NCBI GenBank assembly: GCA_963575745.1
Contig: CAUYUJ010001401.1
Location: forward strand, 1-37,664
Source: Prorocentrum cordatum
Lineage: Eukaryota > Sar > Dinophyceae > Prorocentrales > Prorocentraceae
Length of the DNA: 37,664 nucleotides
Reading direction: 5' to 3'
Positions 24,441 to 33,444 of the stretch are shown here, piece after piece. The notes beneath the pieces are model-generated. The model saw nothing but the letters and a program-made list of their open reading frames with translations, was not told the DNA's origin and did not search any database. Positions within the stretch are counted from its first letter, which is position 1; each line of letters starts with the position of its first letter. The position numbers and the translations under genes were made by a program.

Positions 24441-24975
24441 CGAGAACCAAGGCCCCAAGAGGGCTCCAAGAGGGCTCCGAAAGGCCTCCAATGGCAGTGA
24501 AAATGAAGCCACGCGAGCACCCATGCGCGTGACAGAACTTTCACTCCACTTGGGGGCCTTTTGGAATCCTTTCTGGGGCTCTATTTGGCTTTTCTGGGGC
24601 CGCCAGGGACGCCTGCGTGGTCCAAGAAAACCCCCAGAGGGCCCCCAAGAGGAGTGAAAGTTAAGTCATGCGAAAAGGGCGCTTGCGTGACATCACTTCC
24701 TCTACTCTTGGGGACCCCTCGGGGCCCTCTTGGGGCCCTCTTGGGGCCTCTGGGGCCGTCCAGGAGCTCTCTTGGGGCCATCCTGGGGCCATCCTGGAAC
24801 GCTCTTGGGGCACTCCTGGCGCCCTTTTAGGGCCCCCGCGGTAAAGTATATCAAACGTCCGTTTCACGTCCTCCACCGCGGGGGGGGGGCCCAGGCGCGT
24901 CTAAAGCCCCCAGGGGCGTGTCTCGGGGCCTCCGAGGCCCTCCTGGAGCCCTCTTGGGATCCTCTTGGGCCTTCT
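24440..24975. repeat. Interspersed 11-bp units, GGGGCCCTCTT type
   Basis: CCCAAGAGGGCT units on the left (24.45-24.49 kb) and, in inverted orientation, GGGGCCCTCTT and GGGGCCATCCT units on the right (24.70-24.81 kb and on). Many are spaced at 11 bases. Related to 3880-4140. Confidence 0.7.
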
Positions 24976-25154
24976 TGGAGCCTTCTTGGAGCTACTCCAC
25001 CGCCAATGGCACGACATGCGTAGACTGACCGCTCCATGACAAGGGAAGGCCGCGGGGTTGAACCACCCCAGCCGCGAAGCCGGACACTTCAGGAAAAATC
25101 CCCCGGCCTCAAGGCAGGGCACTTGTGGCCAAACCCTTCCAGCCATGAGGCCAG

Positions 25155-25330
25155 AAAAGTGCCCCCTCCCACCAAAATCTTGGCTACGATGTTCAACATC
25201 CGCCCCTGCGATTTTGGCTGCGATTTCGAACATCCGCCCCTGCGATTTTCAAACTACCCCCCTACGATTTTGGCTACGATGTTCGAAGTCCACCCCTACG
25301 ATTTTGGTTGTGGGGTCCGCGAGCCGCCAG
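25155..25330. repeat. Short 34-bp tandem repeat
   Basis: GCGATTTTGGCTACGATGTTC-type units recur at 34-base steps from about 25.17 kb, with one unit shortened by 12 bases. Each carries CATCCGCCCC or a variant. Confidence 0.75.
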
Positions 25331-25679
25331 CGCGATTTGAAATGAGGCCCTGGGCCCAGAGAGAAAGACTTGCGTTACAAGCTGGCGCCCGATCCAACAC
25401 GATTTCCCAAACAATATTGGCCGACGATATTTTCGTGGGGATGTCTCAGGCAAGTCGCCCAAAAAAATCGCATTGCAAAATCGTCGTCGGTTTTGTGCTT
25501 CTCTGGGGAGGGCCCAAGGAATTCTGAAGTACCACATCAACAAATGCTAACCCTCATCCTCCCTCCGCCAGCCGTTCCTCCTCCGATCCTTTCCCTCGAA
25601 ATCACGCCGTCGGTGAAAGGTCCCCGAACGAATGCATCACTAAACCACAACCGCCGTTCAACGCACCAAGAGACCGTGG
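25331..25679. other. No gene recognised
   Basis: Mixed-composition sequence between two repeat blocks. Nothing supported. Confidence 0.4.
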
Positions 25680-26225
25680 CCGTCGTCGCCGCCGTAATGT
25701 TCGTCATCGTCGTCACGCCCCTTGCTCTTGTCGTTGGGACGCTCGCCGCCGTTGTCGTGATGTTCGCCCCCGTCCTCGTGGCGCTCGCCGCGTTAGTCGC
25801 CGTAGTACTCGCCGCCGCCCTCGTCGTAGTGCCCATCGGCGTTGTCGCCGCAGCGTTCGTTGTCGTCGTCGCAACGCCCGTCGTCGTCGGCGAAAAACTC
25901 GATGGCGTCGTCATCGCAATGCTCCGCGTCGCCAATGTCGTCGTCACGCTTGCCATCGTCTCGGCAACGCTCGTCGCTGTCGTCGCCGTCGTAACGCTCG
26001 TCTTCGTCGTCGTCGTCGTAACGTTCATCAACGTCGCCGTCGCAGCGCTCGTCGCCGCCGTCGCCGGATTGCTCGTCAATGTCGCCGTGACCGTCGTGGC
26101 CGTTGCGATCCGAACGCTCGTGCCCGTCGTCGCCGAGAACCTTGTCGCCGTCGTGGTCGCCGTAGCGCTCGTCATCGTCGTTGTAACGTTCGTCGGCGTC
26201 GTCGTACTAAAGTCTGTCGTCGGAT
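25680..26225. repeat. GTC/GCC-rich imperfect trinucleotide block
   Basis: GTCGTCGCC, GTCGTAACG and CTCGTCGCC recur without a fixed period. The plus-strand translation is almost only Val and Ala, the minus-strand only Thr and Ala. Treated as a degenerate microsatellite, not as a membrane protein gene. Confidence 0.7.
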
Positions 26226-26930
26226 AGCCGGCCTCCTCAGGACCGGGCGCGAGGGCAAATCCCCCTCAGTGGAGAAACCAAATATCCTCCGGTGATTGTC
26301 TGGTTCCCGGGGACCTCTTGGAAAATCGGTGCTGGAGACGCGTGAAATACAATGACGAGGCACCTGGAGGCCCACGCGGTCCCTGGGGAGATCCACGGGG
26401 GATCGCAGTGATCAGCACAGGACGAAGGACAATGACGCTCTGCGCGCATGACTAACCGTTGCGGTATAGTCGCGTTTTTTCGCCAGCCTTTCCTTCGCAC
26501 CCCGCTTGCCCTGCACAACCCCCAAGGAACATGTTTGGGAGGAGCTGATGAAGGCGTTTCCTGCTTCACAAGTCAAAGGGAAGCCGCAACGCAAGTACGG
26601 ATTATGCAAACCCTTCATGTCCCACCCGTTTCGCTACCCGCGCGCACGCAAAACATGTTTTGTGGAAAAGCTGCGAGTATTATTGTTTCAGAAGCACCAG
26701 TACGTTTGTTGAACAATCGCGGTATTCTATCACGATCCCTCCTCTCCGCTCTTTCTGACGCTCTCTGCCCTCAGTGCAGCACCTTTGGCATCAGTGAGTG
26801 TTCCTGCTCTTCGAGAATCAATGTAACGAACGCAGTCGCGAGCGCCCCCTGCTTCAAAACTTCCAACGGCTACAAAACATGCGGACGCTGGGCGCTCCTC
26901 GCTTTTCTTTCTACCCCGCGTAGTCATTGG
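26226..26930. other. Spacer, no gene recognised
   Basis: Single-copy-looking sequence with short frames only. No repeat, RNA gene or transposon end identified. Confidence 0.4.
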
Positions 26931-27300
26931 CAAATTTCAAGCTTTCAAACTTCAGCTCGTCTGGATTTTGTACGCTTCAAGCTTACATGGTTCCAAACTT
27001 GCAAACGGGCAATATTCTTGGTGGATGGAACAGCTTTTAACGTTAGACAAGTTAAGCATATATATATATATACATACATATATATATATACTGCAACTTC
27101 GGAAACATAGCACTTGGGCCGTTATGACAACGTGCAAGTTCGAACTCTCGCATCCGGTAAACATGGTAAACTCGAAGATTTGGACACAACTTCGATGGTT
27201 TCAGAGTGTGAACTGCCGAACTTTCAAGCTTTCAAACTTGGACGCACGCATACGTGAACTTTCTCAAACTTTTAAACTTAGGATGTGTCAAATTTCGAAG
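26931..27300. repeat. CAAGCTTTCAAACTT-rich patch with (TA)n
   Basis: TTTCAAGCTTTCAAACTT occurs near 26.94 and 27.22 kb, with shorter CTTCAAGC, CAAACTTGC and CAAACTTTTAAACTT variants between. A TATATA run with ACATACA lies at 27057-27090. This is the 3' side of the copia element; I could not identify an LTR because the other LTR is outside the window. Confidence 0.65.
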
Positions 27301-27601
27301 CGCCACGAAACTACATGAGTAATGCCCTCGCAGGGAATGGGGGGCTGACTGGCCCCCAAGTCCTTGTCCCATACAAGAGGCCAGGGGCCCGAGCGGGGGG
27401 CTCGCCGACGGTCTCGACGAATAGTCGACGCGAACGTGTAGACGGCCGCGTCTTGCGGGACACCTCGCTTGCGATGTTTAGGCGCACGCGCTTCTCACTC
27501 GCGTAATCTGCCCTTCCCGCACCAACCCCTCGACTTCAAAATCGTCTGTTGGGCGCCGGGGCCATGAGGATACGACATCATTCAGGCTGAAGTCGTTATC
27601 C

Positions 27602-27632
27602 CTTGTCCCGCCCGGCTGAGCCGGTGGGCAAG
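27602..27632 (-). repeat. Nested mini-hairpin, core CGGC-TGA-GCCG
   Basis: Core 27613-27623 within CCGGC/GCCGG, then CCC/GGG, then CTTG/CAAG, with single or double unpaired bases between levels. Read as Pro-Ala-Gln-Pro-Gly. Confidence 0.8.
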
Positions 27633-27666
27633 CCTCCCCTCTCGGCTGAGCCGGTGGGGTGGCCTT
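27631..27666 (-). repeat. Nested mini-hairpin, core CGGC-TGA-GCCG
   Basis: Core 27643-27653, then CCCC/GGGG, then GCC/GGC. Only 30 bases from the previous one. Read as Pro-Ala-Gln-Pro-Arg. Confidence 0.8.
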
Positions 27667-27712
27667 TCGAATTGTGTTGGGAGGAGCATCATCTTTGATC
27701 TCTCTCCTTTGG

Positions 27713-27742
27713 TTTTCCTCTCCGACTGAGTCGGAGACGAAA
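27713..27742 (-). repeat. Mini-hairpin, TCTCCGAC-TGA-GTCGGAGA
   Basis: An 8-bp perfect stem at 27719-27737 around a TGA loop, with TTT/AAA further out. The core stem differs from CGGC by compensated changes. Read as Ser-Asp-Ser-Val-Gly. Confidence 0.75.
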
Positions 27743-27785
27743 TCATCTACGATGTCGTCTGAGCGGATCAAAACAACGTCCTCCC

Positions 27786-27803
27786 CAGGCGGCTTAACCG
27801 CTG
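27786..27803 (-). repeat. Decayed mini-hairpin, CGGC-TTA-ACCG
   Basis: CAG/CTG outer arms, one bulged G, core with a G to A change in the right arm. Read as Ala-Val-Lys-Pro. Confidence 0.6.
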
Positions 27804-28278
27804 AGTCACTCAACGGTCGACGCATGGGTTCGGTCGATGCTCTCTCAGACGCGCGGGGGCCGCAGCAGGCAAGGCTCGAGTAGTCGCCGCAAGGCAACCG
27901 CTCGATCCCAGGGGGGGCCGGCCGCGGGGCAGCCCGCGCAAGCTCTAGAGACGAAACGGCAGCGGCACAAACATGATCAGAGGAGGAGATAGGGCGACGA
28001 CGAGGCGACAAAGATCTCTCAGCGGCACGGGCAATGACGAAATGGACCTGCTCAGCAAAAGCATCCGTGTAATCTTCTGCGCTCTTGCATTCTCGTCCTC
28101 TAGCCTCAACATGCTCGCGTGTGCCATCACATCTGCGCTCAAGTCCCTCCGCAACAACAGAGGAGGTAGAAGCTATCGTCCATGGCTTCTTCATGAAATT
28201 ACCCTTGCTATCCTTTAATCCATACGCACATCCATGCAACGCCGTCTTAACAAACTCTAGCTCTCTCATGGAACCTTT

Positions 28279-28506
28279 TTACCTGGGGTCTCTCCAATAA
28301 TTGCACTGGGCAGGCCATTCAATGCAAACAACGCCCCCCGCTTTGTGCACAGCGCGGGCAATCTCCCGGAAATCCCAAAACAGGTATCTGAAGTCAGTCC
28401 TAATACCACGAAGCCTGCGCATCGCTCTATGATTTCCAGTGCGAAAATAATGTGCTTCGTTCACATATTGCCAGGGAGAGCCTCCCGTGCAAGGCATAGA
28501 ACCCAC
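28279..28506 (-). pseudogene. Copia ORF3, central part with PCTGGSPW
   Basis: 75 residues: GSMPCTGGSPWQYVNEAH, then a helix (FRYLFWDFREIARAVHKAGG), then VVCIEWPAQCNYWRDPR and an in-frame TAA. It is in the same frame as the flanking ORF3 parts. Between 28507 and 28563 the sensible reading passes through another frame, containing TDEGLRIALNDINTFKGKHI. P-C-T-G-G-S-P-W resembles motif IV (catalytic P-C) and I-E-W-P could stand in for motif VI (E-N-V) of C5-cytosine methyltransferases. The spacing is plausible but the match is short. Confidence 0.6.
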
Positions 28507-28685
28507 AACGTAATATGTTTTCCCTTGAACGTATTAATATCGTTCAATGCTATTCTAAGTCCCTCATCCGTCCTCATATATTCCTTTTTCAGTGTATCGA
28601 ATCACCTTGCATGAGTTATCGACGAAACTCTTTGGGTCTCCTATCCTGCTCTGAGGGCCACAACAATATTCTAACAAAAGCCTGT

Positions 28686-28709
28686 CCCCGGTCCACTGAG
28701 TGGCCGGGG
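28686..28709 (-). repeat. Mini-hairpin with core CCAC-TGA-GTGG
   Basis: Outer CCCCGG/CCGGGG, one bulged T, inner CCAC/GTGG, loop TGA. Geometry is canonical but the core stem is not CGGC, so the fold rather than the letters is conserved. Read as Ala-Thr-Gln-Trp-Thr. Confidence 0.85.
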
Positions 28710-29254
28710 CGCAATCTTCTCGGATCCAGAACTCTGTGTACCCAGTCCATCTACTCGGGCAATAGTCGCCATCGCTGGAATCGCCATTCGAGTGATATTC
28801 AAACGGATGATGATATTTACTCTCTTTGTCACGCCAATTGTCAATGCGGCCAACCGTCAAACCTTGTTGGGCATTAACGGCGTAGGCGCGGCGCCTATCA
28901 TCTAACTTTTCCGGGTCGACGGGGTAATCACCGATTGCAGGCATGAACGCAACAAGTCTCGGAACAGAATGCCATCGTTTCAAACTCTGTCCTTGTTGTA
29001 TCCATGCATCCTTTTTGTCTAGAAAACTGGCAGCCGCAGCAGGTGGAGGATGAGGAAGAAAAAGGTTGTCATTGGGAATATCTTCCATGCTTTTCGGCAA
29101 CATCGAAATATCTGACTCATTTTCAAGATCCGCCATGTCAAGCGTTGTTTTCATTTCGCGATCAGAACTTTTCTTGGTTATATTATCCATCGTTCTCGTT
29201 TTCTCGGAGCTTCTGCTGTAATCTTCTTCGGTCAATAAAGGAAGAATGTTACCT

Positions 29255-29277
29255 GCGTCTTCGGCTAAGCCGGATGC
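29255..29277 (-). repeat. Mini-hairpin, core CGGC-TAA-GCCG
   Basis: Core 29262-29272, TT unpaired on the left, outer GCGTC/GATGC with one G-T pair. Read as Ser-Gly-Leu-Ala-Glu. Confidence 0.75.
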
Positions 29278-29288
29278 GTCCGCAATCG

Positions 29289-29330
29289 CAGCTGCGCTGG
29301 GGGCGCATGCCTCCACGGCTTTGCCGGGGG
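29289..29330 (-). repeat. Two adjacent mini-hairpins
   Basis: CAGC-TGC-GCTG at 29289-29299. Then CGGC-TTT-GCCG at 29316-29326 with outer CTCC/GGGG and one bulged A. Read as Pro-Ser-Ala-Ala and Pro-Gly-Lys-Ala in the disordered N-terminus of ORF3. Confidence 0.75.
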
Positions 29331-29365
29331 CGGCCGCAACGGGTTTGCCCTTGATGGGGCGTTTT

Positions 29366-29761
29366 TTATTTGTGTTCATCTTTTTTGCTAGGTATAGCAG
29401 CTCCTCTCCGCAAGGCCGAACTGGGGCCCAAGCGGGGCTTGAGAATCCCCCCGGGTTTCAAGGGAAGTCCGTCTGAAAACATCGAGTCAAGATAAACTTG
29501 GTACCGCTTAGCGGTCCAGAAGTTGGGCGTACCAATGTTGACAATATCTAGAACTTTAACCCAAGCCATAGGGTCGATAAATCTTTTGGTTCCTACATCG
29601 GCAGTCTCGTTTTGAGTTCTTTCATACTGGAGCTCAACAAGGCCGCGAGAAAACTGTTCGGACACAGCTGCAGCATCAATTCTATGTGTTCTCGGTAGAT
29701 GCATTAGTTTCATTGACCCACCTGCCTTGATGACTTTACAAACTGCTTGATTATCTTCCAA
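29366..29761 (-). pseudogene. Copia RNase H, C-terminal half
   Basis: 131 residues in the same frame as 29825-30517; the stop between them (TAA at 29825-29827) is a point nonsense. MEDNQAVCKVI holds the third catalytic Asp in the D-N-Q context typical of copia RNase H. LPRTHRIDAAAVSEQF corresponds to the R-T-K-H-I-D block and ETADVGTKRF to the A-D-x-x-T-K ending. RNase H removes the RNA strand of the cDNA hybrid. Confidence 0.8.
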
Positions 29762-30228
29762 GAATAGACATCGTACAAGTCTGCCAAGCAGTATCTCCCA
29801 AAGCGGTAGCGCCGCTAGCAGTTCTTAGCGCAACGCAAGGTCGGCAGCGACAATCTCTGCTTCGAGTGTACTGTGGGAAACACATGTCTGTCGTTGCGAT
29901 CCCATAGACTGTCCAGCTCTAGTGTATGGGCCCCAAATGGCTTGATAACTGGCACTCGTGCTCCGATGCGTGCGAATGTCACTTGCCAGGTCTGCATCAG
30001 AATATTGCTTTAACAAGGCATCTTCCTTTTTGTCACCTACCCGGGAGGTCATGCGGTAGCGGGAGGTACATTTGATATAACATACGAGGCGGGAAAGATC
30101 CATGTCTTGTTGTTCTGTCCATTTTGTAATAGAACTGGCAGTTTGACATACAGCACGGAGAAAGTCATATCTGGCCATTCTCGCACCATAAAGTATATTC
30201 ATCAATACTTTTGCTGCAGTAGGTTGAA

Positions 30229-30251
30229 GCGCACCCGACTGAGTCGGTGGC
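30229..30251 (-). repeat. Mini-hairpin, core CGAC-TGA-GTCG
   Basis: CAC/GTG outer arms with one bulged C, and GC/GC beyond with one bulged G. Read as Pro-Thr-Gln-Ser-Gly. Confidence 0.75.
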
Positions 30252-30563
30252 TCGGGGTCATCAGGGCTTGCTACTGCGGCGTCAAGGCCGAGAACTTCTA
30301 TCTTGTGATCAGAAGGGCCTGAATCAACGTTGATTCGCAATGCTGACGCTATGGCCTCCTGAGTTGGGGAGTAAACCTCGCCTCGTGGGCCGCCCTGGCC
30401 ATCTTCGAAATCAGTAAGTTCAGGGCCAAACGGGGTTCCCGCTGCCGGATAAGTAGCTTGGTCGGTGTCCGTTAACTGAGCATATAATGTAACACAGGAT
30501 GCAAAGAACTCTGTCATGTCATATTCTATGACTTTGGCTAGTTTCGGTTCTCTCGGCTGATAT

Positions 30564-30589
30564 GGCTCGGACGGCTGAGCCGCCGAGTC
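30564..30589 (-). repeat. Mini-hairpin, canonical form
   Basis: Outer CTCGG/CCGAG (extended by GG/TC with one G-T), bulged A at 30571, core CGGC-TGA-GCCG at 30572-30582. Read as Ala-Ala-Gln-Pro-Ser in the RT-RNase H linker. Confidence 0.9.
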
Positions 30590-30706
30590 ACCCCCCGTCT
30601 CCTCCTCGCTACTCTCGTCTGTGACGGAGGCGTTTTTCTTAACCTTGGGAGGAGGCGGGTCTAAGATTGTAGGTAACTCCCCCTGCCATTCAACCGTTCG
30701 TGTTGA

Positions 30707-31023
30707 CTATCTATGTTCACATCCCAAATATATTCCAACAGCCGTTGGAGGGTCTATTTCTATTTCCTTGGGGCAGTTATCAGAGGGTTCTTGAAGTTGT
30801 TTCCAGCCCTCAGCGAGCTTGTCGGCAGGTCCCGACAACTTGAAATCATCAACATAGATAACCAGAAAATTTGCAATTCTTTGTGGAAATAAAAGCTGCG
30901 CCACGGACTACACTTTACAAAACCTTTTGCCGCAACATGTCCTTCGCAATGCTGCTCCCAATATCCCTCTGAATCAGGGTGCCCGTACAATGATAGGTAC
31001 AACGGGCATACAATATTACGCAT
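30707..31023 (-). pseudogene. Copia reverse transcriptase, catalytic half
   Basis: Read partly in one frame (31023-30880: CPLYLSLYGHPDSEGYWEQH and KGFVKCSPWRS) and then in another (30904-30707: ANFLVIYVDDFKLSGPADKL). Y-V-D-D is the intact polymerase active site. LYGHPDSEGYWEQH is the palm/fingers block just before it, typical of dinoflagellate copias. A one-base shift within the A-rich codons around 30.89 kb separates the two. The second frame is the same as 31037-31399, so two shifts compensate. Confidence 0.85.
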
Positions 31024-31036
31024 GTGGGACCATTAT

Positions 31037-31399
31037 TTAGGCCATTCGTCTCGAGGCAAGAAAACCCCTGTGGGGGGGGCCTCCTAGCTTCGACTGGGTA
31101 TAGGCTTGGCGGGCGTCCGCTTGCTCGATGCTATGACCCTCGAATAGCCCGTGAGTGTCAGCTGCTTTGCTAGCCTGCATTGTAGCAGGGCTGCTGGAAA
31201 GTTCCTGAAATAATGCCACATCCTTATTCTGATCTCTGACACTCGAGCCATCAAAAACTACCCGACCTTTATACTTGCGATCTTTGTGTCCCAACGGTAA
31301 CTCCGAGTTCTTTTCAATAAGGATCGCAAATAGCCGGCCAAAGTGGGCCGTTTTTTCCCGTGAGTTCGGCAACCACATCGGAGTACTCTCTGACGCCAT
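31037..31399 (-). pseudogene. Copia reverse transcriptase, N-terminal half
   Basis: 120 residues: ELPLGHKDRKYKGRVVFDGS, then PATMQASKAADTHGLFEGHS, then IEQADARQAYTQSKLGG. The last contains the first catalytic Asp in a D-A-x-Q-A-Y context, matching copia RVT_2 (D-V-K-T-A-Y in plants). It ends at a stop at 31037, just before the next conserved block. In-frame with the YVDD segment downstream. Confidence 0.85.
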
Positions 31400-31436
31400 C
31401 CTCTATCCATGTGCCTGCATCACGCAATCTACCCCA

Positions 31437-31942
31437 TTATTTTCTCAAGGCGGCTTGGGCATATTTGTTCGCCATGGCTTCGTCTTTTGAGACAGATCTG
31501 GCGACAGCGGCATCAATGTGGGCGCGTTGCCAGTCGTTGGGAAGTTGGAAGGGTTCATCGACGATTGAGATAAGGTCAGTGAAAGGATTGTACAAGTATT
31601 GCAAATCAAACCTCTCTTTTTCACGATGACTGAGATCTGTAGTCGAGCTTTGCTGCAATGGCATCCGAGGCACGCTTCGCCGCGCCGCGGCGGCCGCCGG
31701 ACTCGAGGTCTGGCCTGCCTCACAATTGTCCTCAAGCTCGTCATCATCATCATCGGACAAAGGGCCCCTACCGGCTGAGCCGGAGGGAATTCCATCTCGT
31801 GCAATAGTGCCTCCGTACCACGTCTGTTTCCACCAAATATCCTCATCATCCGAAAGATGTCATACATAATCATCTCCCTCTGAGGATTCATCAGCCACAG
31901 ATGCGGCTCGGCCGCCCTGAGTAGGTCGCGACGCCGCCCCAC
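31437..31942 (-). pseudogene. Linker before the reverse transcriptase
   Basis: The sensible reading uses the frame of 31437-31760: an acidic start (DDDDELEDNCEAG), an Ala/Ser-rich stretch, then a helical segment ending DEAMANKYAQAALRK. An upstream frame at 31445-31942 overlaps it. No catalytic motifs. The hairpin at 31766-31787 marks the junction of the two frames. Confidence 0.5.
31766..31787 (-). repeat. Mini-hairpin, core CGGC-TGA-GCCG
   Basis: Core 31772-31782 in CCGGC/GCCGG, then CCC/GGG with TA against A unpaired. Read as Pro-Ala-Gln-Pro-Val. Confidence 0.75.
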
Positions 31943-32035
31943 GTCCGCTGCCAGGGGCGTGGCACAGGCTGTCTTTCTTCAAACGACACAGCCGCTCAGC
32001 CACCCTCGGTGCTGTTAGCCTGGCCTCAGGAAGAG

Positions 32036-32059
32036 CCGCAAGTGGCTGCGCCACTGCGG
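32036..32059 (-). repeat. Mini-hairpin, AGTGGC-TGC-GCCACT
   Basis: A 6-bp inner stem (32041-32055), one bulged A, outer CCGC/GCGG. Perfect pairing throughout with a core stem different from CGGC. Confidence 0.8.
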
Positions 32060-32498
32060 GTTCGGGCGGAGTCGGTGGATCATCCACATCCAGGCCAATG
32101 TCACGCAGAAGGCCTAGGCAAGGGCCAGGATCTTCTATCCCGAAGCATCATCTCTTTTCAGCCTTGTATTGTTCCACGGCCTGTCGGCGTTGTGCTTGAT
32201 TCATGTTGAGCCATCGTCCAGGGTGCATCCCAGGATTGGTGGACTCAGGTAGCTTTTTCAGCCATTGTGCACTGCGCTTCGGGTCTGGGTCTGTTACCCA
32301 CGCGCGAGTTATAGGCACGTAATCGGGATCATACTAAAGAACAACTCGGATGCTGCATGTCTTTCGACGACCTGTCAATGGAAGCTTCTGCGTCAACTCC
32401 TCTTTTGTAAGTCCAGCAACGATTCGTCTGTCCTCGAAGTATTCCATCGTGTCCAGGTTTTGAGTTGTTCGAGCAAGAAGTTGTCCTTTCCCGGGAAC

Positions 32499-32526
32499 CT
32501 TCTCGCGCGGCTTAGCCGCTGAGAAG
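32499..32526 (-). repeat. Mini-hairpin, core CGGC-TTA-GCCG
   Basis: Core 32508-32518 extended by G/C. Unpaired GC on the left and T on the right, outer CTTCTC/GAGAAG. The coding-strand loop is TAA, read out of phase as Ala-Lys-Pro. Confidence 0.85.
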
Positions 32527-32748
32527 TTGGACTGTCTGTCCATGCGATACTCAAGTTGTGCGAGTCCCAGTTTTTGGTTCTTATCTGCTGGATGGGAATC
32601 GCGCTGAGGATCCCTACCGTCGACTACCATCGGCTCGTCACCCACGCACAATCCTCCTGGGCCGTCGTCTTCTAAATCGGCCTCCGAATCGAAGTGTGGA
32701 GCGTCCTCGCCTTCTTGAGCAGGCGGTGGCATAACGATAGCAGGATCA

Positions 32749-33444
32749 TCAGCATTGAACATGTTGTCCGGTCGTATCCCTGTGGCTGGTTGTGGCCCGT
32801 CTGGGACGGCCGCAGCTTCTCCTGCTTCTGTAGGGATTGTGACGGAACGCCGCTTTCTCGTACGCTCCTCGCAAAGGGAATTGAGGCGACTGGTCATCAG
32901 CAGTACCATCTAGGATGTTGCTGTACACCTGGTCAGACTTCTCAATGGTAGGTCGTTTTCCCTCTGGGGTACGCCCTGATTCCATGTTCAGACCGTCCAA
33001 TTGTCTCAAAGGTACAACATAACTGTCTGGTCCGACCAATCCCCCCGCTCTGTGCACATACCCCACGTATATCCCTGGTATCATCGTTGCGCCAGTCTTG
33101 GCGGTCCGAAACCTGGACTCAGGTGGAGGCACATAACGCACGAGGGACCCAAAGGGGAGGAGCGGAGCATCAAATCTACATCCAAAGCGTCGCTCCCAAC
33201 TTGACTGTCCCACTGCTGGGGTCCTAGTGTTGTAACATAGACAGAAATATCGGACGGCGTAGGTCCAATATGGTGATGGAAGACCAGCCTGCATGAGTAA
33301 GGTTCTGGTCCCCATCTGGACCACGCAATTTGCACGCTCAGCAACAGCGCTCTGTTTCATATTCCCTGGGATGGTAAGATCATGGGCAATATTGAGCTCG
33401 TAACATGCCCTCGCAAGCTCTCTTGCGCCACTTGTATAACAATA
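32749..33444 (-). pseudogene. Copia integrase, C-terminal half
   Basis: In the same frame as the HHCC segment after a TAA at 33445. Reads YTSGARELARACYELNIAHD, then SAVAERANCVVQMGTRTLL and SPYWTYAVRYFCLCYNTRTP. A-E-R carries the catalytic Glu, and Y-W-x-x-A-V-x-x-F-C matches the following copia block. The second catalytic Asp should lie in a Y-T-D-G or Y-S-D-N motif; here it is Y-T-S-G, so the active site looks broken. The tail includes a chromo-like RYVPPPESRFRTAK segment. Confidence 0.75.

Larger units (their letters stand above)
27478..28269 (-). pseudogene. Copia ORF3, C-terminal part
   Basis: 263 residues beginning right after an in-frame TAA at 28279. HGCAYGLKDSKGNFMKKPWT followed by IASTS, then RRCDGTREHVEARG and a Y-T-D motif, is a block I recognise from dinoflagellate copia third ORFs. 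The remaining 170 residues are disordered (Pro/Ser/Arg-rich) and contain four mini-hairpins. If ORF3 is methyltransferase-like, the Y-G-L block would sit where cytosine methyltransferases have their motif VIII (inference only). Confidence 0.6.
28564..29379 (-). pseudogene. Copia ORF3, N-terminal part with EYCCGPQS motif
   Basis: 271 residues. A disordered, charged N-terminus (about 110 residues) is followed by a segment with AYAVNAQQGLTVGRIDNWRD. At 237-244, EYCCGPQS and a following VIRYTEK look like an AdoMet-binding strand-loop-strand (motif I position). The frame ends in a stop at 28564-28566 but reopens in frame at 28506. ORF3 is downstream of RNase H, the usual end of a copia element. 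Mini-hairpins at 28686, 29255, 29289 and 29311 are all within it. Confidence 0.6.
29825..30700 (-). pseudogene. RT-RNase H connection and RNase H N-terminal half
   Basis: The open frame starts upstream of the first ATG (30517): residues reading VIEYDMTEFFASCV match the conserved E-Y-D-M block after copia RT. YSDADLASD (172-180) supplies the first RNase H Asp (Asp174). STLEAEIVAADLAL holds the Glu (Glu219). Between them QRQTCVSHS fits S-K-x-Q-x-x-V-A-L-S. Two mini-hairpins (30566, 30229) lie in the linkers, not in the catalytic blocks. The segment ends in a premature TAA. Confidence 0.8.
31860..32909 (-). pseudogene. Integrase-RT linker region
   Basis: Several open pieces: 31860-32087 (Pro/Ala-rich, PPTPPEPAVAQPLAALPEAR) and 32334-32909 (191 residues). 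The latter has an acidic stretch (HFDSEADLEDDGPGG), then YFEDRRIVAGLTKEELTQKL. Between them a Trp-rich piece with RAWVTDPDPKRSAQWLKK is readable. This is the usual long, poorly conserved linker between copia integrase and RT. Two mini-hairpins (32036, 32499) are in it. Confidence 0.55.

Noticed and set aside
25370-26227. Val/Ala-rich protein that looks like a multi-pass membrane protein
   Set aside because: The composition comes from GTC/GCC triplets; no charged loops, and the other strand gives a Thr/Ala protein of equal length.
27057-27090. TA-rich run as a promoter or origin
   Set aside because: A simple (TA)n microsatellite; nothing nearby supports a regulatory role.
23352-27477. 3' LTR of the copia element
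   Set aside because: No second copy exists in the window to compare with, and I saw no clear TG...CA ends or polypurine tract that I would defend.
31159-31177. CAGCTGC-TTT-GC-T-AGC hairpin in the RT
   Set aside because: It falls in the conserved A-S-K-A-A-D block of the polymerase, so the codons are explained by the protein and it need not be an inserted element.
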